This document shows, one piece after another, positions 28,934 through 37,961 of a DNA stretch of 40,254 nt (within the stretch, counting starts at the first letter, position 1; each line of letters begins with the position of its first letter). Origin of the DNA: Peptococcaceae bacterium BICA1-8 (GTDB lineage: Bacteria; Bacillota; Peptococcia; Peptococcales; BICA1-8); the NCBI GenBank assembly GCA_000802045.1, contig JUEF01000029.1:1-40254 (forward strand), in the 5' to 3' direction. The notes beneath the pieces were generated by a model that worked only from the letters and a program-made list of their open reading frames with translations, was not told the origin of the DNA and ran no database searches. The position numbers and the translations under genes are program-made.

Positions 28934-29935
28934 ATGGATAATCAGTTACCATTGGAGAATGACTTGGCTTTGGCTGGACAGCATTCTTTTTACTATGATA
29001 TTTTTAAAAGCTCATCGATTGGACAGATTGTTGTCAATTTAAATCTAAATATTGTATCTGCGAACAGCCGAATGTTTCAGTATTTTCAGATAAATCCTTA
29101 TGACGCAAGGGGCCTTCCCTTTGGTCGGGTTTTTAACTGCACGGAGCTCAACCATAATTACCGAGAATGCGGAAAAACGAAAAACTGCAAAAGCTGCGGG
29201 ATATTGAATGCTGTGCGGGATAGTCTACTATCCGATACTTCGATTAAGGGCAGCGTAATCCAATATTCGTTCCGGATAGAAAAACGCCATACTTCAAAAT
29301 GGTTTTATTTAAGTGGCGTAAATGTTGCAACAAGCTGTGATGAGCATTATGCCGCGCTTGTCTTTACGGATATTACCGAACTCAAACAACAAGAAAAACG
29401 ATTGAGAGAAAAACTCACGCTTGACCTCGCTACGGGAACAATGAATAAACACAGTTTAGTGGATGCCTTGCAGAAACTGGTGGAACCCGGTATAACAAGT
29501 TGCCGTTTTACCATCTGCATGATTGATTTTGATAATTTTAAGAAAATCAATGATCAGTGCGGCCATCTAATGGGAGACAAGGTATTGAAAGTCTTTTCGG
29601 ATATTGCACGAAAGCATATTCGCAAAAATGATATTTTGGGCAGGTATGGTGGAGAGGAATTCATCTTTGTTTTCAATGGGACAGACCACATCCAGTCATT
29701 GCAAATATTGAAACGAATACATAAGGAGCTGGTGGACCGTTTTGCCCAGGAGGTTAACATTCCAGTCACATTTAGTGCGGGGGTTGTTTATGTTGATAAT
29801 GCGGCGTGCTTCTTGCCGCAATACGCTGACTTGCTTGGTGATGTTGATCGAATGTTGTATCAGGCAAAAAATCGTGGCAGAGGCAGAGCTATGAGCAGCA
29901 CGGGCGAAACCTTGTTTATCAGTTCGGATATATAA
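28934..29935 (+). CDS. PAS-GGDEF diguanylate cyclase, copy 1
   Basis: Makes c-di-GMP from two GTP. 333 residues: an N-terminal PAS-like sensor (about 20-150) with four closely spaced cysteines, C-TELNHNYRE-C-GKTKN-C-KS-C, then a short linker helix and a GGDEF domain (about 168-320) with the active-site loop RYGGEEF. RKND five residues before GGEEF is an intact inhibitory I-site (RxxD), so product feedback is expected. No membrane segment: cytosolic. The cysteine set suggests metal or redox sensing (inference). About 60% alike by eye to the 31255 gene. Ends at a strong terminator (29937-29969). Confidence 0.92.
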   Translation: MDNQLPLENDLALAGQHSFYYDIFKSSSIGQIVVNLNLNIVSANSRMFQYFQINPYDARGLPFGRVFNCTELNHNYRECGKTKNCKSCGILNAVRDSLLSDTSIKGSVIQYSFRIEKRHTSKWFYLSGVNVATSCDEHYAALVFTDITELKQQEKRLREKLTLDLATGTMNKHSLVDALQKLVEPGITSCRFTICMIDFDNFKKINDQCGHLMGDKVLKVFSDIARKHIRKNDILGRYGGEEFIFVFNGTDHIQSLQILKRIHKELVDRFAQEVNIPVTFSAGVVYVDNAACFLPQYADLLGDVDRMLYQAKNRGRGRAMSSTGETLFISSDI

Positions 29936-29936
29936 A

Positions 29937-29969
29937 GCAAAAAGAACATGAGCAGGCATGTTCTTTTGC
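29937..29969. terminator. terminator after PAS-GGDEF copy 1
   Basis: GAACATG (29944-29950) with flanking A-rich sequence pairs with CATGTTC around AGCAGG and continues into TTTTGC. A similar hairpin (about 32252-32286) follows copy 2, so the terminator was duplicated with the gene. Confidence 0.8.
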
Positions 29970-30051
29970 ATATTCGGGGATAAACGGTGAAATCTCTGTA
30001 TAAGAAAAAAACGCTCGATTTTACCGTTTTTTCGGTATTAGCTATACATAA

Positions 30052-30303
30052 TTATTTGAACATCAGCAGTTGACTTGGATCAACGTCCAGGGCTTTAGCA
30101 ATTCTGTAAACGGCAACAATGGACAGGCCATAAACGGAGGTACTCTCAATATGGCTTATAGTGGTATAGCTTAAATCTGCTTTTTCAGCCAGCTCATTTT
30201 GGCTAAGACCTCGTTGTTTCCGAAAAAATTGAATCTTGAATCCTATATTTTTCAGAAATTGATTTTCATCCTCTGAATATGATTTTCTGTTGATTGGGGG
30301 CAT
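30052..30303 (-). CDS. XRE-family transcriptional regulator
   Basis: 83 residues, essentially one Cro/C1-type HTH: IGFKIQFFRKQRGLSQNELA, EKADLSYTTISHIES, then IAKALDVDPSQLLMF. Starts MPPINRKSYSE at the minus-strand ATG 30301-30303 behind GGAGGAAGAGG. Lies between the two cyclase units, divergent from the receiver gene. Repeated TATATAATT-like steps upstream (about 30345-30375) could be its operators. Confidence 0.85.
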   Translation of the reverse strand: MPPINRKSYSEDENQFLKNIGFKIQFFRKQRGLSQNELAEKADLSYTTISHIESTSVYGLSIVAVYRIAKALDVDPSQLLMFK

Positions 30304-30459
30304 TCCTCTTCCTCCGTTTATGTAAAATATATTTTTTCGTGAATTTGTATATAATTTTATCTAATATATAATTGCAAACCTACGTAGTATTGAGGTATAA
30401 TACTGTGGTATAACTACAAGTATAATTTTGAATGTACTCTGTGAAAGGTAAAAACGATA

Positions 30460-30690
30460 TGTCTGATAAAAAAGAATCAAAGAGTGAAGGCAAATGCTAT
30501 TATCCTATCGGATCGTCTTGTAGCTCGGGCGAAGGAACTGTCAGACTATATACGCTCCTGCACCGATAGCATTAATGTTTGACCGCACTCTGCCCAAATC
30601 AGACTTTATTGATTACCTAAAAGAACACAAAGATTACGAATATGAACATGACAAAAGAGGCACCAAACACACCTACTTTCTTGGAAAATA
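30460..30690 (+). pseudogene. scraps of small unrecognised genes
   Basis: ATG 30460 (AAAGG upstream) opens MSDKKESKSEGKCYYPIGSS. A one-base shift continues more naturally as KANAIILSDRLVARAKELSD and YIRSCTDSINV. A second short frame at about 30576 reads MFDRTLPKSDFIDYLKEHKD, then YEYEHDKRGTKHTYFLGK. Both have protein-like composition, but I do not recognise them; they look like broken accessory genes. The rest of 30304-30811 holds only the divergent promoter region. Confidence 0.35.
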
Positions 30691-30811
30691 AGAAAGCAGG
30701 TAAAGCATGGCTCGAATATTAAGAAAATTTAAAAAGTCTGTTTAAGATGCTGAATTTAATTATGAAGATCAATGAAGCATGCAGTAAGTGTTTCAGCGGG
30801 GGGCAATCATA

Positions 30812-31204
30812 TTGTTGAATATTGCTTTATGCGATGACATGCCGGTTTTGCGTGATATGCTTGAGATGATTATCCATGAGTATGAAACGGAGAATAATGT
30901 TCAGTTCCATATTGACCATTTCGGCAGCGGAGAAGAACTTATCGAGAAATACAGAGAAGGTCATAGCAATTTTGACCTTCTCTTTCTCGATAACTATATG
31001 AAAAAGCTAACTGGAATAAAAACCGCTTTATTTATCCGGAAATATAACGAATCATGTCCTATCGTGTTTGTAACGGCAAGCGATGCTCAGCACGAATTTA
31101 TGGCAGCAGCTCCGTTAGCAATTATAGGCAAGCCATTCAGCAAAGAGTGTATATTTGAAGTATTGGATAAGGTTTTGGTTGGGAGATATCGGCAGCACGG
31201 ATAA
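30812..31204 (+). CDS. stand-alone response-regulator receiver protein
   Basis: About 131 residues, a complete receiver fold without an output domain: NIALCDDMPVLRDMLEMII (acidic pocket), phosphoacceptor aspartate in LLFLDNYMK (about residue 58), threonine in IVFVTASD and lysine in IIGKPFS. The sequence style is that of AgrA/LytTR-type receivers, but the DNA-binding part is missing. Start: GGGGGG at 30798-30803 favours the TTG at 30812; GTG 30788 is too early and TTG 30815 is the alternative. It lies 50 bases before PAS-GGDEF copy 2 and may be co-transcribed, so it could modulate the cyclase (inference). Confidence 0.8.
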   Translation: MLNIALCDDMPVLRDMLEMIIHEYETENNVQFHIDHFGSGEELIEKYREGHSNFDLLFLDNYMKKLTGIKTALFIRKYNESCPIVFVTASDAQHEFMAAAPLAIIGKPFSKECIFEVLDKVLVGRYRQHG

Positions 31205-31254
31205 TATAAAATGAATATTTCCATAACAGGAAGGATGTTTTTGGTGATAGTATA

Positions 31255-32268
31255 ATGAAACAGATGCATGATTTCATATTGAAAGAATCAGAATCTTTTT
31301 TTTATAGTGTTTTTCTGAATTCTATGGTAGGCCAGGTGATTGTGGACGAAAATTTAAACATTGCATTGGCAAATAACCGAATGTTTGAGTATTTCGATGT
31401 TGAGCCTTACAACACCAACGGTCTGCCTTTTGGACGCGCTTTTTTCTGTAAGGAACTCGGACGCAATTGCTACGAATGCGGCAAAAGCATTATTGAAAAT
31501 TTCAAAGACTGCGGAATTATCAACGCAATGAGGGATATACAAGATGGTAAAACCATAATCAGTGACAGCGTAATCCAATACTCTTTTCATTATAGAAATC
31601 ATTTGAAAATAAAATGGTTCCAGATAAATGGGTGCAATATTGCATATAATAATAAAACCTGCACCGAACTTATTTTCTCGGATGTCACAGAATTAAAGCT
31701 ACGGGAAAATCAGTTGAGGGAATGGCTTTCGCTTGACCTTGCTACGGGAGCAATGAATAAACACAGTCTTCTGAATGCCATTCAGAAGCTGACGGAATCC
31801 GAAAGATCAGGCAGCCGGCATAGCATCATTAGCATGGTAGATTTTGATAATTTCAAGTTATTGAACGATCATCACGGACATTTGCTTGGAGACAAGGTAC
31901 TGGAGAAATTTTCGGATATTGCACGGAAATATATCCGAAAAGACGATATGTTAGGGCGCTTTGGCGGGGAAGAATTTGTCTTTATTTTTAATGATACAGA
32001 CGAGCAGCAGTCGCTGAAAATATTGAAACGGATACATAAAGAACTTGAGGCGTATTTTAATAAGAAATTTAGAATAAAGGTAACCTTCAGCGCTGGGGTT
32101 ATTACTGTTGACGACAAAGATTTCATTCCCCTGCCATGCACCGTACTGCTTGGCAAGGCTGACCGGATGCTGTATCAAGCCAAAGCTCGTGGCAGAGGCA
32201 GAGCCATGAGTAGCAAGGGCGAGACTTTGTTTGCCAGTTCAGATATATATAGCAAAGAGCATGACTAA
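31255..32268 (+). CDS. PAS-GGDEF diguanylate cyclase, copy 2
   Basis: 337 residues with the same layout as the 28934 gene: a PAS-like sensor (about 15-150) and a GGDEF domain with RFGGEEF and I-site RKDD (R-x-x-D). Near-identical stretches, such as SLDLATGAMNKHSL and RGRGRAMSSKGETLF, show a duplication. The cysteine set differs: C-KELGRN-C-YE-C-GKSIIENFKD-C, where one cysteine of copy 1 is replaced by phenylalanine and another has appeared nearby, so ligand or redox sensing may have diverged. Cytosolic. Follows the receiver gene on the same strand. Confidence 0.92.
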   Translation: MKQMHDFILKESESFFYSVFLNSMVGQVIVDENLNIALANNRMFEYFDVEPYNTNGLPFGRAFFCKELGRNCYECGKSIIENFKDCGIINAMRDIQDGKTIISDSVIQYSFHYRNHLKIKWFQINGCNIAYNNKTCTELIFSDVTELKLRENQLREWLSLDLATGAMNKHSLLNAIQKLTESERSGSRHSIISMVDFDNFKLLNDHHGHLLGDKVLEKFSDIARKYIRKDDMLGRFGGEEFVFIFNDTDEQQSLKILKRIHKELEAYFNKKFRIKVTFSAGVITVDDKDFIPLPCTVLLGKADRMLYQAKARGRGRAMSSKGETLFASSDIYSKEHD

Positions 32269-32286
32269 AGCATGTTCTTTGTTTGT
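32252..32286 (+). terminator. terminator after PAS-GGDEF copy 2
   Basis: CAAAGAGCATG pairs with CATGTTCTTTG around ACTAAAG (one mismatch), ending in TTTG. Related to the hairpin after copy 1. Confidence 0.7.
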
Positions 32287-32324
32287 AGGGCAGTACGAAT
32301 AGATGCTTCAATCTATTCATCGGT

Positions 32325-32591
32325 TTATTTAAGGTTTTCAAGGTACTCGATAAAGCCAATAACGAAAAGACCACCCGACTTTACTGTTTTATAGTATTGT
32401 CGGACGGTCTCTTCGTAGTCGACCATACATGCTCTTGCCGCCCTTTGGGTTGCCTGTGCGGTTTTTTCCGCTGCATGCGAGGTCTTAACGGTAGCCTTGG
32501 AAGTATGCACGGCGGTTTTCACCGTACTTTTTGTGGCTTCCTTTACAGCCGTATTACCGGTCTTTACCGATCTTTGTGCTGTTGTCATCAT
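32325..32591 (-). pseudogene. fragment of a conjugative-element protein with KT-rich repeats
   Basis: 88 residues: low-complexity K/T/A repeats, RSVKTGNTAVKEATKSTVKT, AVHTSKATVKTSHAAEKTAQ, then a short C-terminal part ending GFIEYLENLK. Such KTA repeats occur in the linker of large conjugation proteins of Tn1549/CTn-type elements; the catalytic parts are missing. The start (ATG ATG at 32586-32591) is fused directly to a truncated c-di-GMP-I aptamer, without a proper ribosome binding site. It supports the idea that the region derives from an ICE. Confidence 0.45.
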
Positions 32592-32621
32592 ACCTTTGCA
32601 GGTTTGCCCTTAGCACTATTC
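32592..32621 (-). promoter_or_regulatory. truncated c-di-GMP-I riboswitch, copy 2
   Basis: On the minus strand GTGCTAAGGGCAAACCTGC is the first part of a GEMM-I aptamer; AAAGGT and then ATGATG of the downstream frame follow immediately. The GGGACGCAAAGCC half, the CUAA side and the terminator are deleted, so c-di-GMP control must be lost. Confidence 0.75.
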
Positions 32622-32719
32622 ACTTTTGTAAAATAATTCACAAAAATTTAAGTGATTTTGGCTTATTCAGTACACATTATTTTAGACAGGGAAAAAGCAA
32701 AAAGTACCAATTTGCTATT
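32598..32719. repeat. direct repeat A2 (copy of 21172-21299)
   Basis: Same order of conserved blocks as repeat A1, with small indels, in the same orientation. A1 and A2 flank the 11.3 kb that contain the membrane/ferritin genes and both cyclases. The stretch from 32720 to 32981 shows no gene. Confidence 0.8.
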
Positions 32720-32981
32720 TTATTTATGGATACGATAAGCTATTTCAAGAGGTGTGGCGATTGATAAGGGTTTATTCATGAGATACGTCAAATAAAGCCT
32801 CCACAAAATAGGGAATAGCAGAATTTAATGCTACAAGCAAGGAGTGATAATCTTTTTGCAAAGCAGTGCATTATTGAAATGTATTTTCGGTTGTATATTT
32901 TGGCAAATTTAGTTTTTAAAATAAATCTCACTAGGTATGGACATAATATTAAAAGTAAATCTTTATCAAGGTGGGAAAATA

Positions 32982-33242
32982 ATGCGTCATTTATTTAAGT
33001 TTCTAAACGAAAATAAACCTAAACTTAGAGAATTTGATCCGACAACAGTTCAAAGAATTAAAGAAGGTTCTTATTTAGTCAAGGTAATAAGCGAAACCGA
33101 AGTAACTGCCCGTAAATGTGATTTCTATTCCGGTAATTGTACTGACCAAGAAATTGCTAAGTTTTTTAATGATCAGGCCGAAAAATTAAAAAAAGTTAAA
33201 AATTTATTACAGAAATATTATGAAAGTATGACCAAGGAGTGA
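32982..33242 (+). CDS. hypothetical small helical protein
   Basis: 86 residues, MRHLFKFLNENKPKLREFDP at the start and a strongly helical charged C-terminus, FNDQAEKLKKVKNLLQKYYE. Contains CDFYSGNC, a C-x6-C pair. An in-frame ATG at 32937 exists, but AAGGTGG at 32968-32974 supports ATG 32982. It is followed by another small gene 7 bases later. Not recognised; possibly a spore-associated or regulatory protein. Confidence 0.6.
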   Translation: MRHLFKFLNENKPKLREFDPTTVQRIKEGSYLVKVISETEVTARKCDFYSGNCTDQEIAKFFNDQAEKLKKVKNLLQKYYESMTKE

Positions 33243-33249
33243 GTAACTA

Positions 33250-33444
33250 GTGAAATTTACCGATATGGATATGCTTCAAGATTATGAAAAAGATGCAAGA
33301 ATGGCTGTTTTAGCCTATTCATTAATTCAAACTGAGGTTATTGATCCTAAATTAAGGCTAATAATGAGTGAAGCACATAATCAAGCTGCTAAGGCTCAAA
33401 AAGACGCTGCCGATCTAGTTCTATCCAGAGGCGACCGCCCATAG
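33250..33444 (+). CDS. small coat-like / ferritin-like helical protein
   Basis: 64 residues: MKFTDMDMLQDYEKDARMAV, then LAYSLIQTEVIDPKLRLIMS and EAHNQAAKAQKDAADLVLSR. The pattern recalls small CotF-like spore-coat proteins (a Y..I..E......R......H helix pair), but the match is weak. GTG start 33250, ten bases after AAGGAG; forms a pair with the gene at 32982. Confidence 0.5.
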   Translation: MKFTDMDMLQDYEKDARMAVLAYSLIQTEVIDPKLRLIMSEAHNQAAKAQKDAADLVLSRGDRP

Positions 33445-33889
33445 AATTCTTAAATCCCCCACAGAAACTTGAGTGTTAAAATTTGATGTATTTCCATGCC
33501 TTACTAGGTGGAAAAAACTAGGCAGTGTAAAACGAATAATAGGGGTTGGATTATTTATACTTTGAACAATGAGGTTTATTGGGTGTACAAGAGGCTTATT
33601 CCTTAACGTTTCTCCTGATAAGGAGAGTATGTTAGTACTACCGAATAATGTCCAGAAGTTGCTAGCGCTAATTATCCTAAGACTGACGGGTAAACTGACC
33701 AAAGTAAGAAAGCCGGTCAGTCTGTCCGTCAGTTTGTAGGAAACTTTATTTTTCCTCGCCATAAATGATAGAATATCACCTCTGGCTTCATAAAGCTTTT
33801 CCTCGTATCATATATTTAGAAGTTGTTTTTGAACTGTTTTCCAGTTCTTTAATAAATTAAAAGGGGTGTTCAAATTCAATTTCCAGCTA

Positions 33890-34168
33890 GAATCTTAAAC
33901 TTGCCTGTGGGACAATGGGATCGACAAGCTCTTTCTTAGGATATTTCTTTTTCTCCTTGCGGACTATTTGGTACTGCTTAGTAAAGCCTGCTACCCATGA
34001 TCCACTACTCATTTTCTAACCGCAAGTTGCACCTCTTATGATGAAGCGGGTAGCGCCGCAATTGCCTTCATCTTAGGATGAGTGCTGATGACGAGGCTGC
34101 AGTAGGTGGTTCCCATGGGCACCCAGGTCTGAGACCAGCTTGATCTTTTTGTTACAGGAGGTGATCCT
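33890..34168 (+). ncRNA. candidate IS110 bridge RNA region
   Basis: The 280 bases before the IS110-type transposase are non-coding and GC-richer than their surroundings. Hairpins: GATGAAG (34040-34046) with CTTCATC (34066-34072), enclosing GCGG/CCGC; and GGTCT/AGACC (about 34124-34135). IS110-family elements with a long left end encode there the bridge RNA that pairs with target and donor DNA. Its presence here is inferred from position and structure. The part 33445-33889 shows no clear gene. Confidence 0.45.
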
Positions 34169-35396
34169 ATGTCGCAGATGCTAGTTGGTATTGACATAAG
34201 CTTAAAATCTCATCATGTGCAATTTATGAATGAGATTGGTGAATCATTGGCTTCTTTCTCCATTCCTAGTAATTCTTCCGGAGCTGATACTTTATTAAGG
34301 CGTATCTTAGATACTGCTCAAAAGAAGCAACAAAAGCAAATTCAGATTGGAATGGAGGCAACATCTAACCTTGGATGGCATCTCGCTCATTATTTACAGG
34401 AACAACTTGAAAACTATAAGCCAGATATTAACTCTAACGTTTACGTCTTAAATGCTAGAAAAGTCTCTCGTTTTAAAAAGGGCTATGACTCCCTTCCAAA
34501 AAACGACCGCATTGATGCCTGGGTAATTGCAGACCATCTACGTTTCGGGCGACTTCCTTAAGCCATGAAAGATATGGTTCAGTATGATGCCCTGTAAAGG
34601 TTGACCTGCACCCGTTTTCACCTGATGCAAAATATTATGTGGGATAAAACTTTTTTTCTTAATCAAGTGTTCCTTAAGTTTAGTAGTCTTCGTCAGGATA
34701 ATCCTTTCTCTAATACTTTTGGATCTACTTGTTTGGCCGTTATTCAGGAACTAGAACCGGAACAAATCGTCTATCGAAGATTTTATTGATTTCCTTAACG
34801 ATAAAGGTAAAAATCGCTTTGATAATCCGGAAGAAGTTGCTAAATATCAAAAAAAAATAGACCGTTCTTCTTTCAGATTACATAAAGCCCTGCAAGACCC
34901 AGTCAACATTGCTCTTGCTTCTACTATAATTGTCATTCAACATATGGAAGCAGAGATTAAAAAGTTAGATAAGGAATTTGCTAAGCTTATGCAAGGCATC
35001 CCTCAAACTCTGACATCCATCAAAGGTATTGGTCCGGTCTATGCTGCCGGCATTATTGCTGAAATCGGCGATGTTGAACGATTCTCTAACCACAATGCTT
35101 TAGCCAAATTTGCCGGCCTGGTTTGGAATCAACATCAATCTGGGGAATTTGAAGCTGAAGATACTAAACGTCAACAATCAGGCAATAAATATCTTCGCTA
35201 TTACCTTGTACAAGCTGCTGATTCAATTCGTAAACATGATTCAGAATACAAAGCATTTTATACTGCCAAATACAATGAAGTTCCTAAACATCAACATAAA
35301 AGAGCTCTCGTCCTTACTGCTAGAAAACTGGTACGTTTGGTGTTTTCGCTACTAAACACTAAACAATTGTACACACCACCGGAAAGAAGAGGTTAA
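34169..35396 (+). pseudogene. IS110-family transposase, inactivated
   Basis: The N-terminal RuvC-like DEDD domain reads MSQMLVGIDISLKSHHVQFM (D of GIDIS), EATSNLGWHLAHYL and NDRIDAWVIADHLRFG. It is interrupted by TAA at 34559-34561 and again near 34594, then continues in the same frame (FHLMQNIMWDKTFFLNQVFL) until a frameshift near 34775. The C-terminal transposase_20 domain (SIKGIGPVYAAGIIAEIGDV, FAGLVWNQHQSGEFEAED) is intact in the frame ending at 35396. GGAGGTGATCCT precedes the ATG. The enzyme would cut and exchange strands guided by its bridge RNA, but this copy is dead. Confidence 0.85.
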
Positions 35397-35619
35397 CAGC
35401 CTAACATATATAACCATTTCTTCCATTTGTCATCCTTACCCTATGTCTGAATATTTTGATAATATGGCAGGGCCTATTTGGTGTACATTTTTTTTGTCAA
35501 ATAAACAGAATTACCCTGAACTATTTCCAATTTTTATTTTTTTTCCTCTTGACATTTCACCGCTAGGCTTAAAGAGCATTTTGAACCAAGTTCTTCAACC
35601 AATTGGGTGGCCAACGGAA

Positions 35620-35852
35620 ATAATGACAATTCCTCCTCAATGACCCGTTTAACATCCGGTTATCGATGATACGGTGACCGTTTTGAGCACCGTAAAATTA
35701 ATGCGTGGGTACATACTTTGTTAATCAGCCTGGCTGTGCCGCTGGAAAAACGGTAGATGTCATTAATAGTCTGGTCGGAAAAGATATCCAGAGTAGCTCC
35801 GGCATAAGCCAAATGCTGTTTAATATAGGCATAGGCTCCTACTACAGAGCGG
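35620..35852 (-). pseudogene. ExeA/TniB-like AAA ATPase remnant
   Basis: Minus strand: AYAYIKQHLAYAGATLDIFS, DQTINDIYRFSSGTARLINK and VCTHALI, then a frameshift and YGAQNGHRIIDNRM, and a further shift to KRVIEEELS. The pattern S.G..R.IN..C...L..A...G...I matches the C-terminal lid of transposition/secretion ATPases. No start. The other parts of 35397-36101 contain no clear gene. Confidence 0.55.
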
Positions 35853-36101
35853 TCTCATTATCCGCTGCTTAAGCCTGCAGCCGGATTCATCACGAACTGC
35901 CTAACCTTTAGTCCCCTAATAACGCTATGAATTAGCAGGTATTGAGCAAGTCGTTACAGAAGAAACTCTTTTTATATGCTCTGTTTGCCGCTTCGGAAGA
36001 TTATTTTACTTTAAGCCAGGCTCTTTTAGTCTCTCAACCCCCATCATAAGTTAGACGTAAATGACTAAAATTACTTAATTTTATATAGGGGGAATCCCAT
36101 A

Positions 36102-36626
36102 TTATTTTTTATAAACCATTTGTTCACTCGTCATTTCTGTTGGTTTCAAATAGTCATTTTGAGGAGGGGTATCGAACAACGAATCATGTCCCAATTTAGC
36201 AGCGGCAAAAGTGGTAAGCAGTCCGTACACAATGTTGCTAAAAATATAGGACAGATTGCTTGTTGCATCCTTAGGCTTAACACGATTCTGGGGAACAACA
36301 TTCGGAATTACTGTAGCGAATGCGCCTATAGCAATCCCGGACACTATTCCTTTAGATATAAGCTTATCGCGACCGTTTTGTGACATACGTTTAATGATGT
36401 AATTGGCTCCAAGGATACTCACGGCAGAGTTCATAATTAAACCAAGAACATGTCCTTCAAAGCTCCTAGTTTCATTTTTTGATACGAACATTCCAGCTGC
36501 TGCTTCCGGGTAGGATCTTTTGGAGAAGCCTAATTGTCGGGAGATCCCATCAACAAGCGTCATTCCTGCCATTCCAATAAGGCCTGAGGCAACAGAAAGT
36601 GAATCCCTATCCTTTATTTTAAGCAA
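36102..36626 (-). CDS. small multi-pass membrane protein (paralogue family)
   Basis: About 174 residues with roughly four hydrophobic segments: SLSVASGLIGMAGMTLVDGI, GHVLGLIMNSAVSILGANYI, ISKGIVSGIAIGAFATVIPN and IFSNIVYGLLTTFAAAKLG. Shares the layout and the N-G-R-D..I-KG motif of the paralogues at 24590 and 27459. The frame is open from ATG 36635, but that ATG touches the GGAGG itself; TTG at 36624-36626 (MLKIKDRDSLSVASG) has correct spacing and fits the paralogues' starts. No function known to me. Confidence 0.7.
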   Translation of the reverse strand: MLKIKDRDSLSVASGLIGMAGMTLVDGISRQLGFSKRSYPEAAAGMFVSKNETRSFEGHVLGLIMNSAVSILGANYIIKRMSQNGRDKLISKGIVSGIAIGAFATVIPNVVPQNRVKPKDATSNLSYIFSNIVYGLLTTFAAAKLGHDSLFDTPPQNDYLKPTEMTSEQMVYKK

Positions 36627-37125
36627 AATAATCATCCTCCTTTATCAAATATTTTTTGATTAAACAAGACAAATTACTCATGGAAAATAAAGCATAATAA
36701 AAGAGATAAGACTTGCATAGCCCATTGTGACCAAAGTTTGGCGAAAAGCCTTATTTAAGTCATTGACATAAATGATTTTCAATGCCATTACAGGGTATTT
36801 GCTTTATTCTTTTGATCTGCTAAATTGAGACTTGCATTATTTTTATGAGAACGCAAAAACTACCGCACATTGAAACCGATAACATTTGTTATTGGCTGTC
36901 TTAGAACCTTATTTTATCGCTTCAAAGCAGTCATTTTAGTCTGCCTTTTTTTATTACGAAAACGTGCAGTATTAATCCTAAATCAAATGATAGCTATTAT
37001 CAATGAACTGAGGAACCAATGCGCTGAGTATGCAGCCGTATTTGATATTTTTAAATTTTTAAATAAAACCAATTTTGAGCTTTTTATTTTGCATAATTGA
37101 TAAGTTATCCATTGGGGGTGATAAT
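36627..37125. other. gap without a convincing gene
   Basis: A frame on the plus strand (36870-37100) has a hydrophobic start and the sequence NQMIAIINELRNQCAEYAAV, but no ribosome binding site and no known family; I do not call it. The gap separates the membrane-protein gene from the nuclease cassette. Confidence 0.4.
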
Positions 37126-37961
37126 TTGATACAAGCCGTACTTGAAGGCAAATCGTTAGGTTATGAGTATACGGAGGATATCCTCACTTCAACAGTCTTT
37201 GGCACTCTAAAATATCTAAGGCCAGACATGATATTGATTCCTTTTATTGAATCTGCGTTTTTATATAACGATAAAAGAACAACTCTTTGGGAGAAATTAA
37301 ATTCGGAAGGAATTGAGCTGAGATGTTACCGGGAAGTAGAATATGTATTCTGGACTTGGAATCAGGATTATGGAGAGCCGGATTTAATCCTTATATTTAG
37401 TGACATGGTTTTGATGACTTGCTTCTTGTCGTTGAAGCTAAATTCAAATCAGGGAAAAGCGGAACAGCGGAAAATGATCAATTAGTTCGTTATTTTGAAG
37501 CAATAAATAATGATATAGAGAATTTTACGGAATCATCTGTATCAAGCTTTAAAGGCAGAAAGGGATACATTATTTATTTGACAAAAGCCGAAGCTTACTC
37601 AGGCATAACGGCAACTACCAAAATAATACAAAGCAGATATAATGAAATAAAAGAAAAAGTATTTCATCTGAGATGGCATCAATTGTACAAAACACTTGAG
37701 AAAATGTATCCGTACTACTCATCAACTGAACAGATTATCGTAGACGACTTGATGAAATATATGGAAAAGCTCGGGTTGAGGGATTTTTCAGGGAAATCTC
37801 TACCGGATAAGTCATTGAATTCGGCGTTTTCACTGCCATATCCGATTTTCTATAATGATGGAAATAGTTCTGCTAAGAAGAAAACTTATTTTGACCAATT
37901 AAACAACTTAGACATTACAATAGAGAAAAATATTTTTTACAGGGGGAATCAGTATGAGTGA
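37126..37961 (+). pseudogene. PD-(D/E)XK nuclease-like protein, frameshifted
   Basis: TTG 37126 behind GGGGGTG starts MIQAVLEGKSLGYEYTEDIL. The frame continues to WNQDYGEPDLILIFSD, then a one-base shift at about 37405 leads to GFDDLLLVVEAKFKSGKSG and on to the stop at 37961 (about 278 residues in all). The EPD-LI ... VVEAKF pattern is the catalytic D...ExK core of PD-(D/E)XK nucleases; the shift lies between the two halves of that core. The stop overlaps the next gene by 8 bases. Either inactivated, or a sequencing error. Role unknown; defence is plausible from context. Confidence 0.65.

Noticed and set aside
33421..33762. 113-codon open frame on the minus strand
   Set aside because: No ribosome binding site or recognisable motif. 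The opposite strand has a similar long frame interrupted only by two TGA codons, so it is unclear which, if either, was a gene.
35443..35643. 66-codon frame after the IS110 transposase
   Set aside because: AT-rich, F/P-rich composition with no ribosome binding site or family likeness.
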